NCBI RefSeq assembly: GCF_007846095.1 | Contig: NZ_VOEI01000004.1 | Span: 372,001-436,000, forward strand | Origin: Mucilaginibacter achroorhodeus | GTDB taxonomy: Bacteria; Bacteroidota; Bacteroidia; Sphingobacteriales; Sphingobacteriaceae | Direction: 5' to 3' | Length of the DNA stretch: 64,000 nucleotides | Part shown: piece after piece, positions 8,775-17,207 of the stretch | How the letters are laid out: every line of letters begins with the position of its first letter | Numbering within the stretch: position 1 is the first letter of the stretch | Translations under genes and position numbers: made by a program | The notes under the pieces: generated by a model | What the model was told of the DNA's origin: nothing | The model's database searches: none | The model's input: the letters and a program-made list of their open reading frames with translations, nothing else

Positions 8775-9668
8775 GTGCCTGCTCCTCAAAAAAGAACACC
8801 CGCTAAAAAAACTTCGCCGGTAAAGCGTAAACCTGTAAGCCGTAAAAAGAAAAAAAGCCAGGGTGGTTATGCTTATCTTAAGTGGTATATCGCAGTGCTG
8901 GCATTTGCAATTTTGTTCTCGCCGTTTTACTATGGTTACGTGTTTAAGCTATTCTCATCTACCTGGCGCTGGTTTGAGGACCTGGGTACGCCAGCATCGG
9001 GCAGGGTTTACAAAAGCTTCGGCATAGCCATACCCGAGGGTTACAGCATACATGGGATTGATGTTTCGTACGCACAGGGCAAGATAGATTGGCAAAAGGT
9101 GAGCACTATGCGTGAGGATGGAGTAAGCGTGCGTTTTGCGTTCATCAAAGCAACAGAAGGATTACTGACCGTAGACCCTTATTTTAAACGTAACTGGCGC
9201 GAGGCGGCTAAAGTGGGGATGCGCTGCGGTGCTTATCATTTCTTTCGCCCTAAAAAAAATGGCCTGTGGCAGGCGCGTTTCTTTTTGCAGAATGTACAGG
9301 TTGAAAGCGGCGACCTGCCGCCAGTGGTTGATATTGAACGGCTTGATGGCAAATCGCCGGAGGCTATGCGCAAAGAGCTTAAGGATTATGTGTTGTTCAT
9401 AGAATCTAAAACAGGCGTTCAGCCCATCATCTACACCGGCATTAGTTTTTATAACGATTACCTGCGCGGGCATTTTGATGATTACCCGCTTTGGATAGCA
9501 CATTACAACCAGCCAAAATTAAAAGTGCGCGGCAATGCCAACTGGCGCTTTTGGCAACACTCTGAAACCGGCCATATTAACGGCATAGGCCACACGGTTG
9601 ATTTCGACGTGTTTAAAGGCGATAGTTTATCGCTGCAAAAAATGCTGGTTAAAAAAGAGAACGATTAA
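8775..9668 (+). CDS. Membrane-anchored GH25 lysozyme-like muramidase
   Basis: A protein of about 297 residues from GTG 8775. It has a basic, Pro/Lys-rich cytoplasmic tail (about 1-32), one membrane helix (about 38-58) and then a GH25 barrel facing the periplasm. GH25 enzymes cut the MurNAc-GlcNAc bond of peptidoglycan. Visible active-site segments are GIDVSYAQGKIDW with the first catalytic-site Asp, FIKATEG, YHFFRP, and PPVVDIE carrying the acidic pair. The C-terminal WRFWQHSETG and DFDVFKG are also family features. It probably acts in wall remodelling. The start is chosen because TTG 8769 lies within the promoter. Confidence 0.88.
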   Translation: MPAPQKRTPAKKTSPVKRKPVSRKKKKSQGGYAYLKWYIAVLAFAILFSPFYYGYVFKLFSSTWRWFEDLGTPASGRVYKSFGIAIPEGYSIHGIDVSYAQGKIDWQKVSTMREDGVSVRFAFIKATEGLLTVDPYFKRNWREAAKVGMRCGAYHFFRPKKNGLWQARFFLQNVQVESGDLPPVVDIERLDGKSPEAMRKELKDYVLFIESKTGVQPIIYTGISFYNDYLRGHFDDYPLWIAHYNQPKLKVRGNANWRFWQHSETGHINGIGHTVDFDVFKGDSLSLQKMLVKKEND

Positions 9669-9688
9669 GCCCAAAGCTTAGCCGATCC

Positions 9689-9961
9689 TTAATAAGCCAT
9701 CTTTTCTTTCGGGAAACTTTTTTGGGCAAGCTTGCCTACAATTTCATTGCGGCTCTTACCTTCAAGGTGCATTAAAAATTCTATTGGTCCGCCTTCAACG
9801 CCGCAACCAAAGCATTTAAAAACGTTACTTGCAGGTATCACCATTAACGATGTGGTTTCATCTTTATGGAAAGGGCAGCGTCCTTTTAAAGCCTTGCGGC
9901 TTTGTTGTAAAAGCACGTGTTTAGAGACAATTTCTACCAGGTTCAGCTTATCAGTCATCAT
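9689..9961 (-). CDS. Stand-alone CHC2 zinc-finger protein (DnaG N-terminal-like)
   Basis: About 90 residues from ATG 9961, covering only the primase-type zinc-binding domain. It has CPFHKDET near residue 29 and FKCFGCGVEGGPIEFLM near residue 49, giving the CHC2 pattern C-x2-H and C-x2-C. In DnaG this finger binds template DNA, but the RNA polymerase (TOPRIM) and helicase-binding domains are absent here. An in-frame start at 10033 would give 114 residues, but a promoter box at 9976-9983 lies between the two, so the shorter form is favoured. It could be a small DNA-binding regulator or a remnant of a mobile-element primase. Confidence 0.75.
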   Translation of the reverse strand: MMTDKLNLVEIVSKHVLLQQSRKALKGRCPFHKDETTSLMVIPASNVFKCFGCGVEGGPIEFLMHLEGKSRNEIVGKLAQKSFPKEKMAY

Positions 9962-9975
9962 TAAAAATTGATGCC

Positions 9976-9983
9976 CAAACATA
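9976..9983 (-). promoter_or_regulatory. -7 promoter box of the CHC2 finger gene
   Basis: On the minus strand this reads TATGTTTG, an exact TAnnTTTG match, 14 bases before ATG 9961. It decides the start of that gene, because the longer reading frame from 10033 would run through the promoter. Confidence 0.55.
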
Positions 9984-10278
9984 CTAAAGACGCTTTTTTT
10001 TGGCAACAGCATTTTGGAAAATGATTTGTGCATGATAAACGCCAGGTATGCCTGTTTTTCTATTAAGAAGATGGTTTAATTAAAACAATAACCTGGGCTA
10101 CTTGGTTTTATTGGGAATAAAAAGTAAAAAGGCATTTGTAAGGCCACTGATAGTAGTCCGAAAAGTTTCACAACTACTGAGCTCAGCGTTGGCTTACATC
10201 GCCTTCTCGCCAAAAACCTGTTAATACAGGTATTATGATTGTAAACCGGTATTTAAATTTAAGTGTTAAGGGAAAGTA

Positions 10279-10680
10279 ATGGGTAAGAGGGTATTGATAA
10301 TTGATAATGACCACGATGTGCTGGACGTTATTCAGGAAGCTCTGAGTTATGAGGGGTATGATACTGTAACGTTGATTGACAGTGATGGTTACGAGCAAAC
10401 ACTTGCTAAAGAACAATTCGATATTGTTATCATAGATTACTTATTGGAAGGAATAAACGGTGGAGATATCTGCCACCAGATCAAATCGGCTGATGCGTCT
10501 AAACACATTCCGGTGATCATCATGTCGGCTTATCCCAAAGTGCTTCAGTCGCTTGGCGACTATGGCTGCGACAAATTTATGCCAAAACCTTTTGATCTTA
10601 CGGAGTTAATAGATGTAACTAACCAACTGGTGAACAGCCGCTCGGGTAAGCATACTGAAGCACTGCACGAGCCGGAATAA
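10279..10680 (+). CDS. Single-domain response regulator (CheY-like receiver)
   Basis: A 133-residue receiver domain with no output domain. The acidic pocket D9/D11 (IIDNDHD) and phospho-acceptor D53 (IIDYLLEG) are visible, as are the switch Ser of IIMSAY and the conserved Lys of MPKPFD near residue 101. Proteins of this kind act as phosphate relays or by protein binding. No kinase is adjacent; the neighbours are the divergent CHC2 protein and a converging thioredoxin gene, so the cognate kinase is unknown. The upstream 245 bases hold no recognised gene. Confidence 0.88.
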   Translation: MGKRVLIIDNDHDVLDVIQEALSYEGYDTVTLIDSDGYEQTLAKEQFDIVIIDYLLEGINGGDICHQIKSADASKHIPVIIMSAYPKVLQSLGDYGCDKFMPKPFDLTELIDVTNQLVNSRSGKHTEALHEPE

Positions 10681-10783
10681 CCCGATAGCAAAATTTTTGT
10701 TGAGCCAGGCGACGCTTGGTTTATCTTGTTTTGCCGGAAAGCGGCTTAACCGCAGGTCAATTTACCTTATCAACGGAAATAAA

Positions 10784-11359
10784 TCATTTTGCATTCGCCA
10801 GCTGCTTTATATACGTTGCAAATTTATCATCGCTGTAATCGGCCATACCCTCGTGCCTGAAAACCATTTTGCCGGTTTTATCAAACACAACGGTAGTTGG
10901 CAGTGCACTGCCCAATATATTATCGGGTACATAAGAATTTGCCTGTGCCAGCGGTAAACCATAGCCATGTTTTTGGATAAAAGGTATGGATTTTCCAAAA
11001 TTATGGTCGGCATCTATCATCAGGAAAATAATGTTGGTATCAGCCTTTAACTGCTCATGCAATTGATCGATAGCCGGCATTTCAGCAATACATGGAGGGC
11101 ACCAGGTAGCCCAAAAGTTGATGAAAATTACCTTACCTTTAAAATCGGTCAGTTCCCGTTTTCTCCCGTCCGGATATTCAATGCTAATAGCAGGTAGCCC
11201 TGCAGTGTTCCCGGTTTGCTTAATATCCGGGCTAAAAAGCCCTATCTTCATCAAGCCTCTTATCACCAATATCTTAACGGGCGGTACAAATAATATAGCC
11301 AATAGCAGGCTTGCAAATATGGCGTTGTATAGATACTTAACGCTCTTTTTCTTCTCCAT
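10784..11359 (-). CDS. TlpA/ResA-like membrane-anchored thioredoxin
   Basis: A 191-residue protein with an N-terminal membrane helix (about 12-31) followed by a periplasmic TlpA-like redoxin domain. The fold motif FINFWATWCPPC contains the active CxxC (CPPC) and the cis-Pro segment is near SALPTTVVFD. It is likely a thiol-disulfide reductant in the periplasm, for example for cytochrome c haem-binding cysteines or oxidised envelope proteins. It is monocistronic, with a TAnnTTTG box 24 bases upstream. The ccm genes are 28 kb away, so a link to them is only a suggestion. Confidence 0.88.
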   Translation of the reverse strand: MEKKKSVKYLYNAIFASLLLAILFVPPVKILVIRGLMKIGLFSPDIKQTGNTAGLPAISIEYPDGRKRELTDFKGKVIFINFWATWCPPCIAEMPAIDQLHEQLKADTNIIFLMIDADHNFGKSIPFIQKHGYGLPLAQANSYVPDNILGSALPTTVVFDKTGKMVFRHEGMADYSDDKFATYIKQLANAK

Positions 11360-11383
11360 ATAATAGGGGTACTATTATACCCA

Positions 11384-11391
11384 CAAACGTA
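11384..11391 (-). promoter_or_regulatory. -7 promoter box of the TlpA-like gene
   Basis: On the minus strand this reads TACGTTTG, an exact match to TAnnTTTG, giving an expected leader of about 20 bases before the ATG at 11359. No clear -33 TTTG was found. Confidence 0.5.
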
Positions 11392-11404
11392 GCAAAATGC
11401 ACTA

Positions 11405-12307
11405 TTAGTATATCATGTATTTTTCTTTAAAGCTGCCATCGGCATAAAGGTCTATCAGCCCATAACCCGGAAAGGTTTCGCGGCGGTTACCTTCCCACCA
11501 GGCGCCGCTTACAGCACCATCACAAATGTAGGTTACATTATTATAAACCAGTTTTTCGCGCAGATGGATGTGCCCGCTGAGGCAAAGCTTAACGTTTGAA
11601 TGTTTATAAAATAGCGAAATGATCTTAGCTGTATCGGTATGCATATCACCACCAAGCATCACCCATTTGTTCACCACATGATCATCGATCAGGTTAGTTG
11701 CCGTTAATATCGGGATGTGCGACATCACCAGCACCGGCATTTTTGCATCGGTTTGCTGAAGTTCACTCTCCAGCCAGTTAAACTGCTCGTCGCCTAACTT
11801 ACCAATGTACCAGGTGCCATCAATATCCAGGTGTACGCTATCTAAAATGATAAACTTCCAACCGTTTTGACTAAAGCTGTAATAAGGTTTTGTAAGCTGC
11901 AACTGGCCCATGGCATATTGCTTACCATATACCGACAGGTCTTTTTTATCTTCCTGCCACCAAATGTCGTGGTTACCAAGGCAATACTTAACAGGCAGGC
12001 TGCAATCATTTTGAATGATGCCTTTATATAAATTCCACTGCGCATCGATAGTGCTCAGCTGCTCCTTATTCATGTCAAAGACAATATCGCCGCCGTTCAG
12101 GATCAGGTTTACCTTCGGCGTTTGTTTTTGCAGGTGATGCAGGCATCGCGCAAACTTAGCAGGTGCGCCAAACTGGTCTTTCAAATGCACATCGGTGATA
12201 TGAGCTATGCGCATTACCGGTTTTGCGGTACTGTTGATATTTGCTTTTGCTAATGCCGGCGCTAATAAACCCGCGCCAATTGATTTGAGTGCTATTCTTC
12301 TGTCCAT
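11405..12307 (-). CDS. Exported calcineurin-like metallophosphoesterase
   Basis: A 300-residue metallophosphoesterase. The dinuclear metal motifs appear in order: HITDVHLKD, GGDIV, LGNHDI, MSHIP and CLSGHIHL. The N-terminus MDRRIALKSIGAGL has a twin-arginine-like pair followed by a hydrophobic stretch ending ALAKA, so it is probably exported, perhaps through Tat in folded form with its metals. Similar proteins are annotated as cyclic-nucleotide or other phosphodiesterases, but the substrate cannot be told from sequence. It lies 45 bases upstream of the thioredoxin gene's own promoter region, in the same direction. Confidence 0.85.
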   Translation of the reverse strand: MDRRIALKSIGAGLLAPALAKANINSTAKPVMRIAHITDVHLKDQFGAPAKFARCLHHLQKQTPKVNLILNGGDIVFDMNKEQLSTIDAQWNLYKGIIQNDCSLPVKYCLGNHDIWWQEDKKDLSVYGKQYAMGQLQLTKPYYSFSQNGWKFIILDSVHLDIDGTWYIGKLGDEQFNWLESELQQTDAKMPVLVMSHIPILTATNLIDDHVVNKWVMLGGDMHTDTAKIISLFYKHSNVKLCLSGHIHLREKLVYNNVTYICDGAVSGAWWEGNRRETFPGYGLIDLYADGSFKEKYMIY

Positions 12308-12437
12308 ACCGCAAGGTAGGTTATGTGTATTAATTAGGCGTTAAGGGGCTTGTTTGATTTTGTTGAATTGGATCTCTCTTTGGGGCGAGTTGTCAATTAT
12401 CAGATGAACTTTTAACGTAGTGATACGTTCCCACATC

Positions 12438-12917
12438 ATGCCACGCCCAAGCTATCTTGATTTTGATAATAACAGCTATCCATGGAAGCCTGACGTAGAT
12501 TACCGGAAGCACCCGGAACTGTACAAGGTAGGAAAGGGAGAACAAGGCGTTTTAATATGCGAACCCTACAAAAGCGAAATAGGAAAATACTGGCGATTTA
12601 AGACACCTGAAATAGCCCGCGAAAGCAGTGATAAGATATTTGAACTGTTTGAACACTACCTTGCTAAGGGCGACTTTGTTGGCGCAGATATGAGTCGTAA
12701 ATATTTGCAGATGGGTTACACACGGGCCCGGAGGTACGCAAACTACAAAGGCGGCAAAAAATATGATGCCGACCACAACTACCAACAATTAGAACGGGGA
12801 ACAGGTGAAACCGCAAAAGCAGAAGCCGCTAAGATATTTTACGACAAATGGAAAGCCGCCGAAGCGAATGAAAGCTATACCATACAAAAGCGGGATTGGA
12901 AAAAGAAATACGGTTGA
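12438..12917 (+). CDS. DUF4385 family protein
   Basis: A 159-residue soluble protein matching what I know as DUF4385. Visible features are the N-terminal PSYLDFDNNSYPWKPDVDYR, a central SRKYLQMGYTRARRYANYKGG helix and a charged C-terminus ending KKKYG. It has no signal peptide or membrane segment. Function is unknown; homologues are scattered across bacteria and some phages. ATG 12438 is preferred to an in-frame GTG at 12420 because the family's conserved region starts directly after it. Confidence 0.8.
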   Translation: MPRPSYLDFDNNSYPWKPDVDYRKHPELYKVGKGEQGVLICEPYKSEIGKYWRFKTPEIARESSDKIFELFEHYLAKGDFVGADMSRKYLQMGYTRARRYANYKGGKKYDADHNYQQLERGTGETAKAEAAKIFYDKWKAAEANESYTIQKRDWKKKYG

Positions 12918-13029
12918 AGGCTCATAAACATCGATCTATCCGCATAAAAAGAGTGAGGTTATGCTTAACTACTAAAACATTTAATCTTTTATAAAGTTAT
13001 CAACCAAAAACCTGCTAATCTTCATTAAC

Positions 13030-14343
13030 TTGAAAACGCAAACCTCAAAACAAAAAACGCTTTATAACCTCCTGCTTATATTCGGGTTGGCTGCATTGCT
13101 TTGTGTTGAGGGTTATGCCGGTTGGCGCCTGCACGAACTCTCAAAACAGCAGGAAGAAATTAAAACAGATTACTCAAACGTTAATAACATTACGCTTGGC
13201 CTATTCTCAGTAGACCAATGGAAGGACGACATCAAAGGCATCATCAACCACCAGGTGAGGCATTTTGAGATGACCAAACAGCAGCGTAAAGATCTGCAGA
13301 AAGAGGTTGAGCAGATCATTATGGCGTTGATCAACAAGGCAGAGGGTATTCTCAACCGTCCGCCTAAATCATTGGGTGGCAAGCTTAAAAAGTTTGCAAT
13401 AAAAACCTTTGTAAATACTGATGACATTAAAGCTCAGGTGCCGGCTTTCGCCAAGAAAATAATTTCCCAGGCTGATAATCCTAACAATAAAAAACAGCTA
13501 AGCAAGCTGGCATTAGGCAAAGTTGCCGTACTTGAGCAGAGCGCTTATGTAGATAGCACACTTTCTGTTAAAGATTCTATCATGAACGTGGCTTTCAAAA
13601 AATATCATGTAAAGAGTCAGGATATTCTCAACAAAAAGCTAAACACATCTTTAAGCGAGATCAGGACACGGATGTATAACTATTCATTTGTGATGTTGGG
13701 CTGTGTGATATTTGTATTGTTATTGTGGTGGTTGCTTCGTAAACGCACCGAACTGCATGTGGCATTGTTCATCATGTCGTTACTATTTGCATTTATCTTA
13801 TTAGGTGTAGGCCTAACTGCATCAATGTTAGAAGTAGACGCCCGCATAGGCTCGCTTGATTTTGTGCTGTTGGGCGAACATGTGACCTTTAAGGACCAGG
13901 TGCTGTTCTTCCAAAGTAAAAGTATATTGGATGTAGTAGAGGTGCTGGTAAAACAACCCAAGCCCGATTCTATAGCAGTGGGTATCCTCATCCTTGTTTT
14001 CAGTATCTTGTTCCCGGTAATGAAATTATCTTCAACAGGGATACACCTGCTCAGCAAAAAGAAAATTGCCGAGAACAGGTTCATCAAATACTTTGCTTTC
14101 CAATCCGGCAAGTGGAGTATGGCCGACGTTATTGTGATCGCTATTTTAATGGTATTTATCGGCCTGAACGGTTTGCTGCAAAGCCAGTTAGCTATGCTGG
14201 ATATCCAGAGTGAGCCGCTTACCATCATCACTACAAATAATACCGCTTTGCAACCGGGCTACATTATATTCATCAGTTTTGTGGTTTATGGTTTGATATT
14301 GTCAACCATATTGAAATTTATAACCCCGCACGACGCGCATTAA
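13030..14343 (+). CDS. PqiA-like membrane protein with periplasmic domain, paralogue 1
   Basis: A 437-residue membrane protein. One helix (about 10-31) leads to a predicted periplasmic region (about 32-215) rich in Lys/Gln helices and containing KSLGGKLKKFA. Then come several helices. The C-terminal half resembles paraquat-inducible protein A: LFPVMKL, then SGKWSMADVIVIAILM near residue 357. The zinc-ribbon cysteines of classical PqiA are absent. The start is TTG at 13030, since the first helix begins just after and no in-frame ATG precedes it. It is followed after 16 bases by a close paralogue. PqiA proteins work with PqiB/MCE lipid-transport tunnels; no MCE gene is nearby. Confidence 0.75.
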   Translation: MKTQTSKQKTLYNLLLIFGLAALLCVEGYAGWRLHELSKQQEEIKTDYSNVNNITLGLFSVDQWKDDIKGIINHQVRHFEMTKQQRKDLQKEVEQIIMALINKAEGILNRPPKSLGGKLKKFAIKTFVNTDDIKAQVPAFAKKIISQADNPNNKKQLSKLALGKVAVLEQSAYVDSTLSVKDSIMNVAFKKYHVKSQDILNKKLNTSLSEIRTRMYNYSFVMLGCVIFVLLLWWLLRKRTELHVALFIMSLLFAFILLGVGLTASMLEVDARIGSLDFVLLGEHVTFKDQVLFFQSKSILDVVEVLVKQPKPDSIAVGILILVFSILFPVMKLSSTGIHLLSKKKIAENRFIKYFAFQSGKWSMADVIVIAILMVFIGLNGLLQSQLAMLDIQSEPLTIITTNNTALQPGYIIFISFVVYGLILSTILKFITPHDAH

Positions 14344-14359
14344 CTTATTATAATTACGA

Positions 14360-15700
14360 ATGACCAACGCTAAACATATTTCTGCTGACAGCAAAAGGGC
14401 TAACATCCTGCTTGCTGCCGGGCTTATATTGCTTTTAGCGGTAGAGGTTTTTTGTGGCTATTGGGTTGATGTACTATCTAAACGCCAGGAGCAGCTTAAG
14501 GAAGATTACAGCGCTATTAATAATATTACGTTCGGGATTTTCTCAGTCGATCAATGGCGCGATAAGATTGTAGGAGTGGTGGATAGCCAGGTTACCGAGT
14601 ACAAGATGACCCGGAAACAAAAGCAGCAAATGCAGGCCGCAGTTGAAAAGCAATTGAACGGACTGGTAACATCTACCGTTGCTGAGTTTAATAAGCCGCA
14701 AAAATCATTAGGCGGTAAACTTAAAAAGTTGGCCTTTAATGCGGTTGTAGATGTTGACGACATCCGTGCGCAGGTGCCGGGCTTCGCGCGAACCATTGTT
14801 ACCAAAGTAAACAGTCCCACCAGCACAAAAAGATTAAAAGGAATAGTTACAAGCAAAATAGGCCAGCTAAGCCGTCAAACTTATGATAGCACAGCCGAAG
14901 CGCATACTACCCTAACTAAATTCATGTTCCACAAATACCGGGTAACAAATGTGGAGCAGTTTAACAAACAGTTAGATAAAGAGGCCAGGGAAATGACGGC
15001 TTTGATATACCGGTATGCATACGCCATGTTTGGCTGCGTGGTATTTGCATTGCTGTTGTGGTGGTTGCTGCGTAACGCTGTACATCTCAGGACCACTTTG
15101 TTTGTGCTATCATTGTGTATAGCATTTGTGCTGCTTGCGGTTGGGGTAACGGCTTCTATCATAGAAGTAGATGCGCGTATAAGTTCGCTTGATTTTATGT
15201 TGCTCGGTGAGAAAATAGGCTTTACCAACCAAGTGCTGTTTTACCAAAACAAAAGTATCATGGAGATTATCTGGGTACTGCTTAGCCAGCCTAAACCCGA
15301 TGCCATTGCAGTAGGTATTTTGCTGTTATTATTTGTTGTTATCCTTCCGGTACTTATATTGATTGCAACAGGTATGTATGTTTCAGGCAATCAGCGTTTG
15401 TCTGAAAACAAAGTAGTGCGCTACCTTGCGCTTGAGTCGGGAAAGTGGAACATGGCCGATGTGATGGTGGTAGGTATCCTCATGACCTATATAGGTCTTA
15501 ACGGCATTCTACAAAGTCAGTTATCAGGACTTAACATGCATAGCGCTTCCTATAACGTAAGTACTGTTAACCAAACCGGTCTGCAGCCGGGTTATTTGAT
15601 ATTTGTGGCATACGTTGTTTATGAAACGGTGCTTAAACAAATATTAAAGCGCATCACCGGCAAAACAACTGTGCCACGTGCTCACGCAACTGAAGCGTAA
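14360..15700 (+). CDS. PqiA-like membrane protein with periplasmic domain, paralogue 2
   Basis: A 446-residue tandem paralogue of the preceding gene with the same layout: first helix about 13-34, a periplasmic segment with KSLGGKLKKLA, then helices starting near residue 218. The two share NNITxGxFSVDQW, the WWLLR junction, EVDARIxSLDF, QPKPDxIAVGIL and SGKWxMADV, so they arose by duplication. The C-terminus adds a short basic tail. The 16-base spacing indicates one operon. The periplasmic part is unlike E. coli PqiA, so calling it simply PqiA would overstate what is known. Confidence 0.75.
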   Translation: MTNAKHISADSKRANILLAAGLILLLAVEVFCGYWVDVLSKRQEQLKEDYSAINNITFGIFSVDQWRDKIVGVVDSQVTEYKMTRKQKQQMQAAVEKQLNGLVTSTVAEFNKPQKSLGGKLKKLAFNAVVDVDDIRAQVPGFARTIVTKVNSPTSTKRLKGIVTSKIGQLSRQTYDSTAEAHTTLTKFMFHKYRVTNVEQFNKQLDKEAREMTALIYRYAYAMFGCVVFALLLWWLLRNAVHLRTTLFVLSLCIAFVLLAVGVTASIIEVDARISSLDFMLLGEKIGFTNQVLFYQNKSIMEIIWVLLSQPKPDAIAVGILLLLFVVILPVLILIATGMYVSGNQRLSENKVVRYLALESGKWNMADVMVVGILMTYIGLNGILQSQLSGLNMHSASYNVSTVNQTGLQPGYLIFVAYVVYETVLKQILKRITGKTTVPRAHATEA

Positions 15701-15816
15701 TTATCTACAGTCTTCTACTGCTTATGCTGTGTAAACTTACAAGTCCGAACAATTAAGTTTTACAACTGTTAAAAAAATGCTGTTATAACTATCGAGGGTA
15801 ATTACTACCTTAACCG

Positions 15817-17196
15817 ATGCTGCCTGTATCCGGCGCAAATTTTAATATCTTAAATATGCCAATGGCAAACGCAAAACCTAAAGACCTGGCCCTGCACGTG
15901 ATGGAGAAGCTGCAGCACAGTAAATTAGCGCTGCCTGTACCAACACTATCCGTGCTTGAAGATCTTTTTGAGTGCGTTTTCTTTGCCAGTATGCGAACAG
16001 AGGAAAGTGACCTTGTAAAGGTGACCATTACGCTGATCGATCCCAATAATCCCGATCCTCGCCCGCCTAAAAACCCAGTTGCCGAGCGCTGGAGTGTAAT
16101 AAGGTTTGATAAACGCACCGAGTTTACTGTTAAAAATATTGTAAAGCTATCAAAGGCAGCAGACCCGTCTACCACTTCACTTGCCGTTTATTACGATGAT
16201 AGCGGTAAACTGTACATCTGGGGGATGATAGACCAAATGCTGCATTATCAGAGCTTTTTAAATTACGAATCTGATTTTGGCTCCGAGCAGCCCGGTATTT
16301 TCCAGGTTTTGGTTAATGATATAGGTACGCTTGATGTGATGTTTGATTATGAGTTGCTTGCAACACTTAAACAAAACATTTTAATAGCCAGGTATCTGGA
16401 TGTTTTCACCATTGGGCCGGTATCCAAGATATTAAAAGATAACGCAGGGCATTTAAAGGATGATCTTAAAACCTTTTTGGCAGAAAGCCATGCGGCAGAA
16501 GATTTTGAAGATTGGGAGACCTTTGCCAATGGCTTATGGATCCAAACCCTATCGCGTTTGTTGTTACGGGTGCAAAACTATCACCACGGTGGCGGCATAC
16601 TGATAACCGATAGTGAAGAGGATATCGACCTGAAATACAAGGTGCATTACGATAGATTAAAGATCGCTATCAGCAAGTTTGCCCGCGAGACTGTAAATAA
16701 TTACGTGGCAGAAACGCTGATTGATGAACATTTGCAAGCCGGGAAAAGGTCTGTTGCCAAAGAACACTATCAGGAAGAATCGCGCTCGTTGTTTTGCAGG
16801 CAACAAATAGCCGATGAGATAAAGGGCTGCATCGCTTTCCTGGCATCGCATACCTGTGTGGATGGGGTGCTGGTGTTTGATCGCGATATGGTATCAAAGG
16901 GCTTTGGCGGTGTGCTCAAATCCAAAAAAATGCCCAGGAAGATCTATGTATCGCCTACGGCCACTGCAACGCCTAAATCACTTATACCGGCAGACCCTAA
17001 TCACTTTGGCACACGCCACAGGTCAATGATCGGCTACTGCTGGAACCACCGGGGCAGCCTGGGCCTGGTAGTTTCGCAAGATGGTGACATCAGGGCGTTT
17101 TACCGCATAGAGGAAAAGCTCATCATGTGGGAAAACATCAAAACGCAGCAATTTTTAAAGAGCCGCAAACTCAAGGTCAGCGCCATTAAACGTTGA
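15817..17196 (+). CDS. Sensor domain (DACNV-like) fused to a divergent diadenylate-cyclase-like domain
   Basis: A 459-residue soluble protein. The C-terminal part (about 330-440) carries two motifs of DisA_N-type diadenylate cyclases, which make the second messenger c-di-AMP from ATP: DGV at 349-351 in place of DGA, and GTRHR at 398-402. The residues after RHR are unlike the canonical ones, and the downstream part reads LGLVVSQDGDIRAF. The N-terminal about 300 residues match my memory of the DACNV sensor domain found fused to such cyclases. Catalysis is plausible but unproven. The start could be ATG 15817 or ATG 15856/15862 (MPMANAKPK), which better begins the conserved part. It follows the two PqiA-like genes by 116 bases. 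Confidence 0.68.
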   Translation: MLPVSGANFNILNMPMANAKPKDLALHVMEKLQHSKLALPVPTLSVLEDLFECVFFASMRTEESDLVKVTITLIDPNNPDPRPPKNPVAERWSVIRFDKRTEFTVKNIVKLSKAADPSTTSLAVYYDDSGKLYIWGMIDQMLHYQSFLNYESDFGSEQPGIFQVLVNDIGTLDVMFDYELLATLKQNILIARYLDVFTIGPVSKILKDNAGHLKDDLKTFLAESHAAEDFEDWETFANGLWIQTLSRLLLRVQNYHHGGGILITDSEEDIDLKYKVHYDRLKIAISKFARETVNNYVAETLIDEHLQAGKRSVAKEHYQEESRSLFCRQQIADEIKGCIAFLASHTCVDGVLVFDRDMVSKGFGGVLKSKKMPRKIYVSPTATATPKSLIPADPNHFGTRHRSMIGYCWNHRGSLGLVVSQDGDIRAFYRIEEKLIMWENIKTQQFLKSRKLKVSAIKR

Positions 17197-17207
17197 TTTT
17201 ATAATAT

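Noticed and set aside
8506..8823. 105-codon plus-strand frame before the GH25 gene
   Set aside because: It reads through the second MITE-like copy and the GH25 promoter, so it is a repeat shadow.
9962..10033. Longer form of the CHC2 zinc-finger protein
   Set aside because: An exact -7 promoter box at 9976-9983 is inside it, and the extra 24 residues show no family match.
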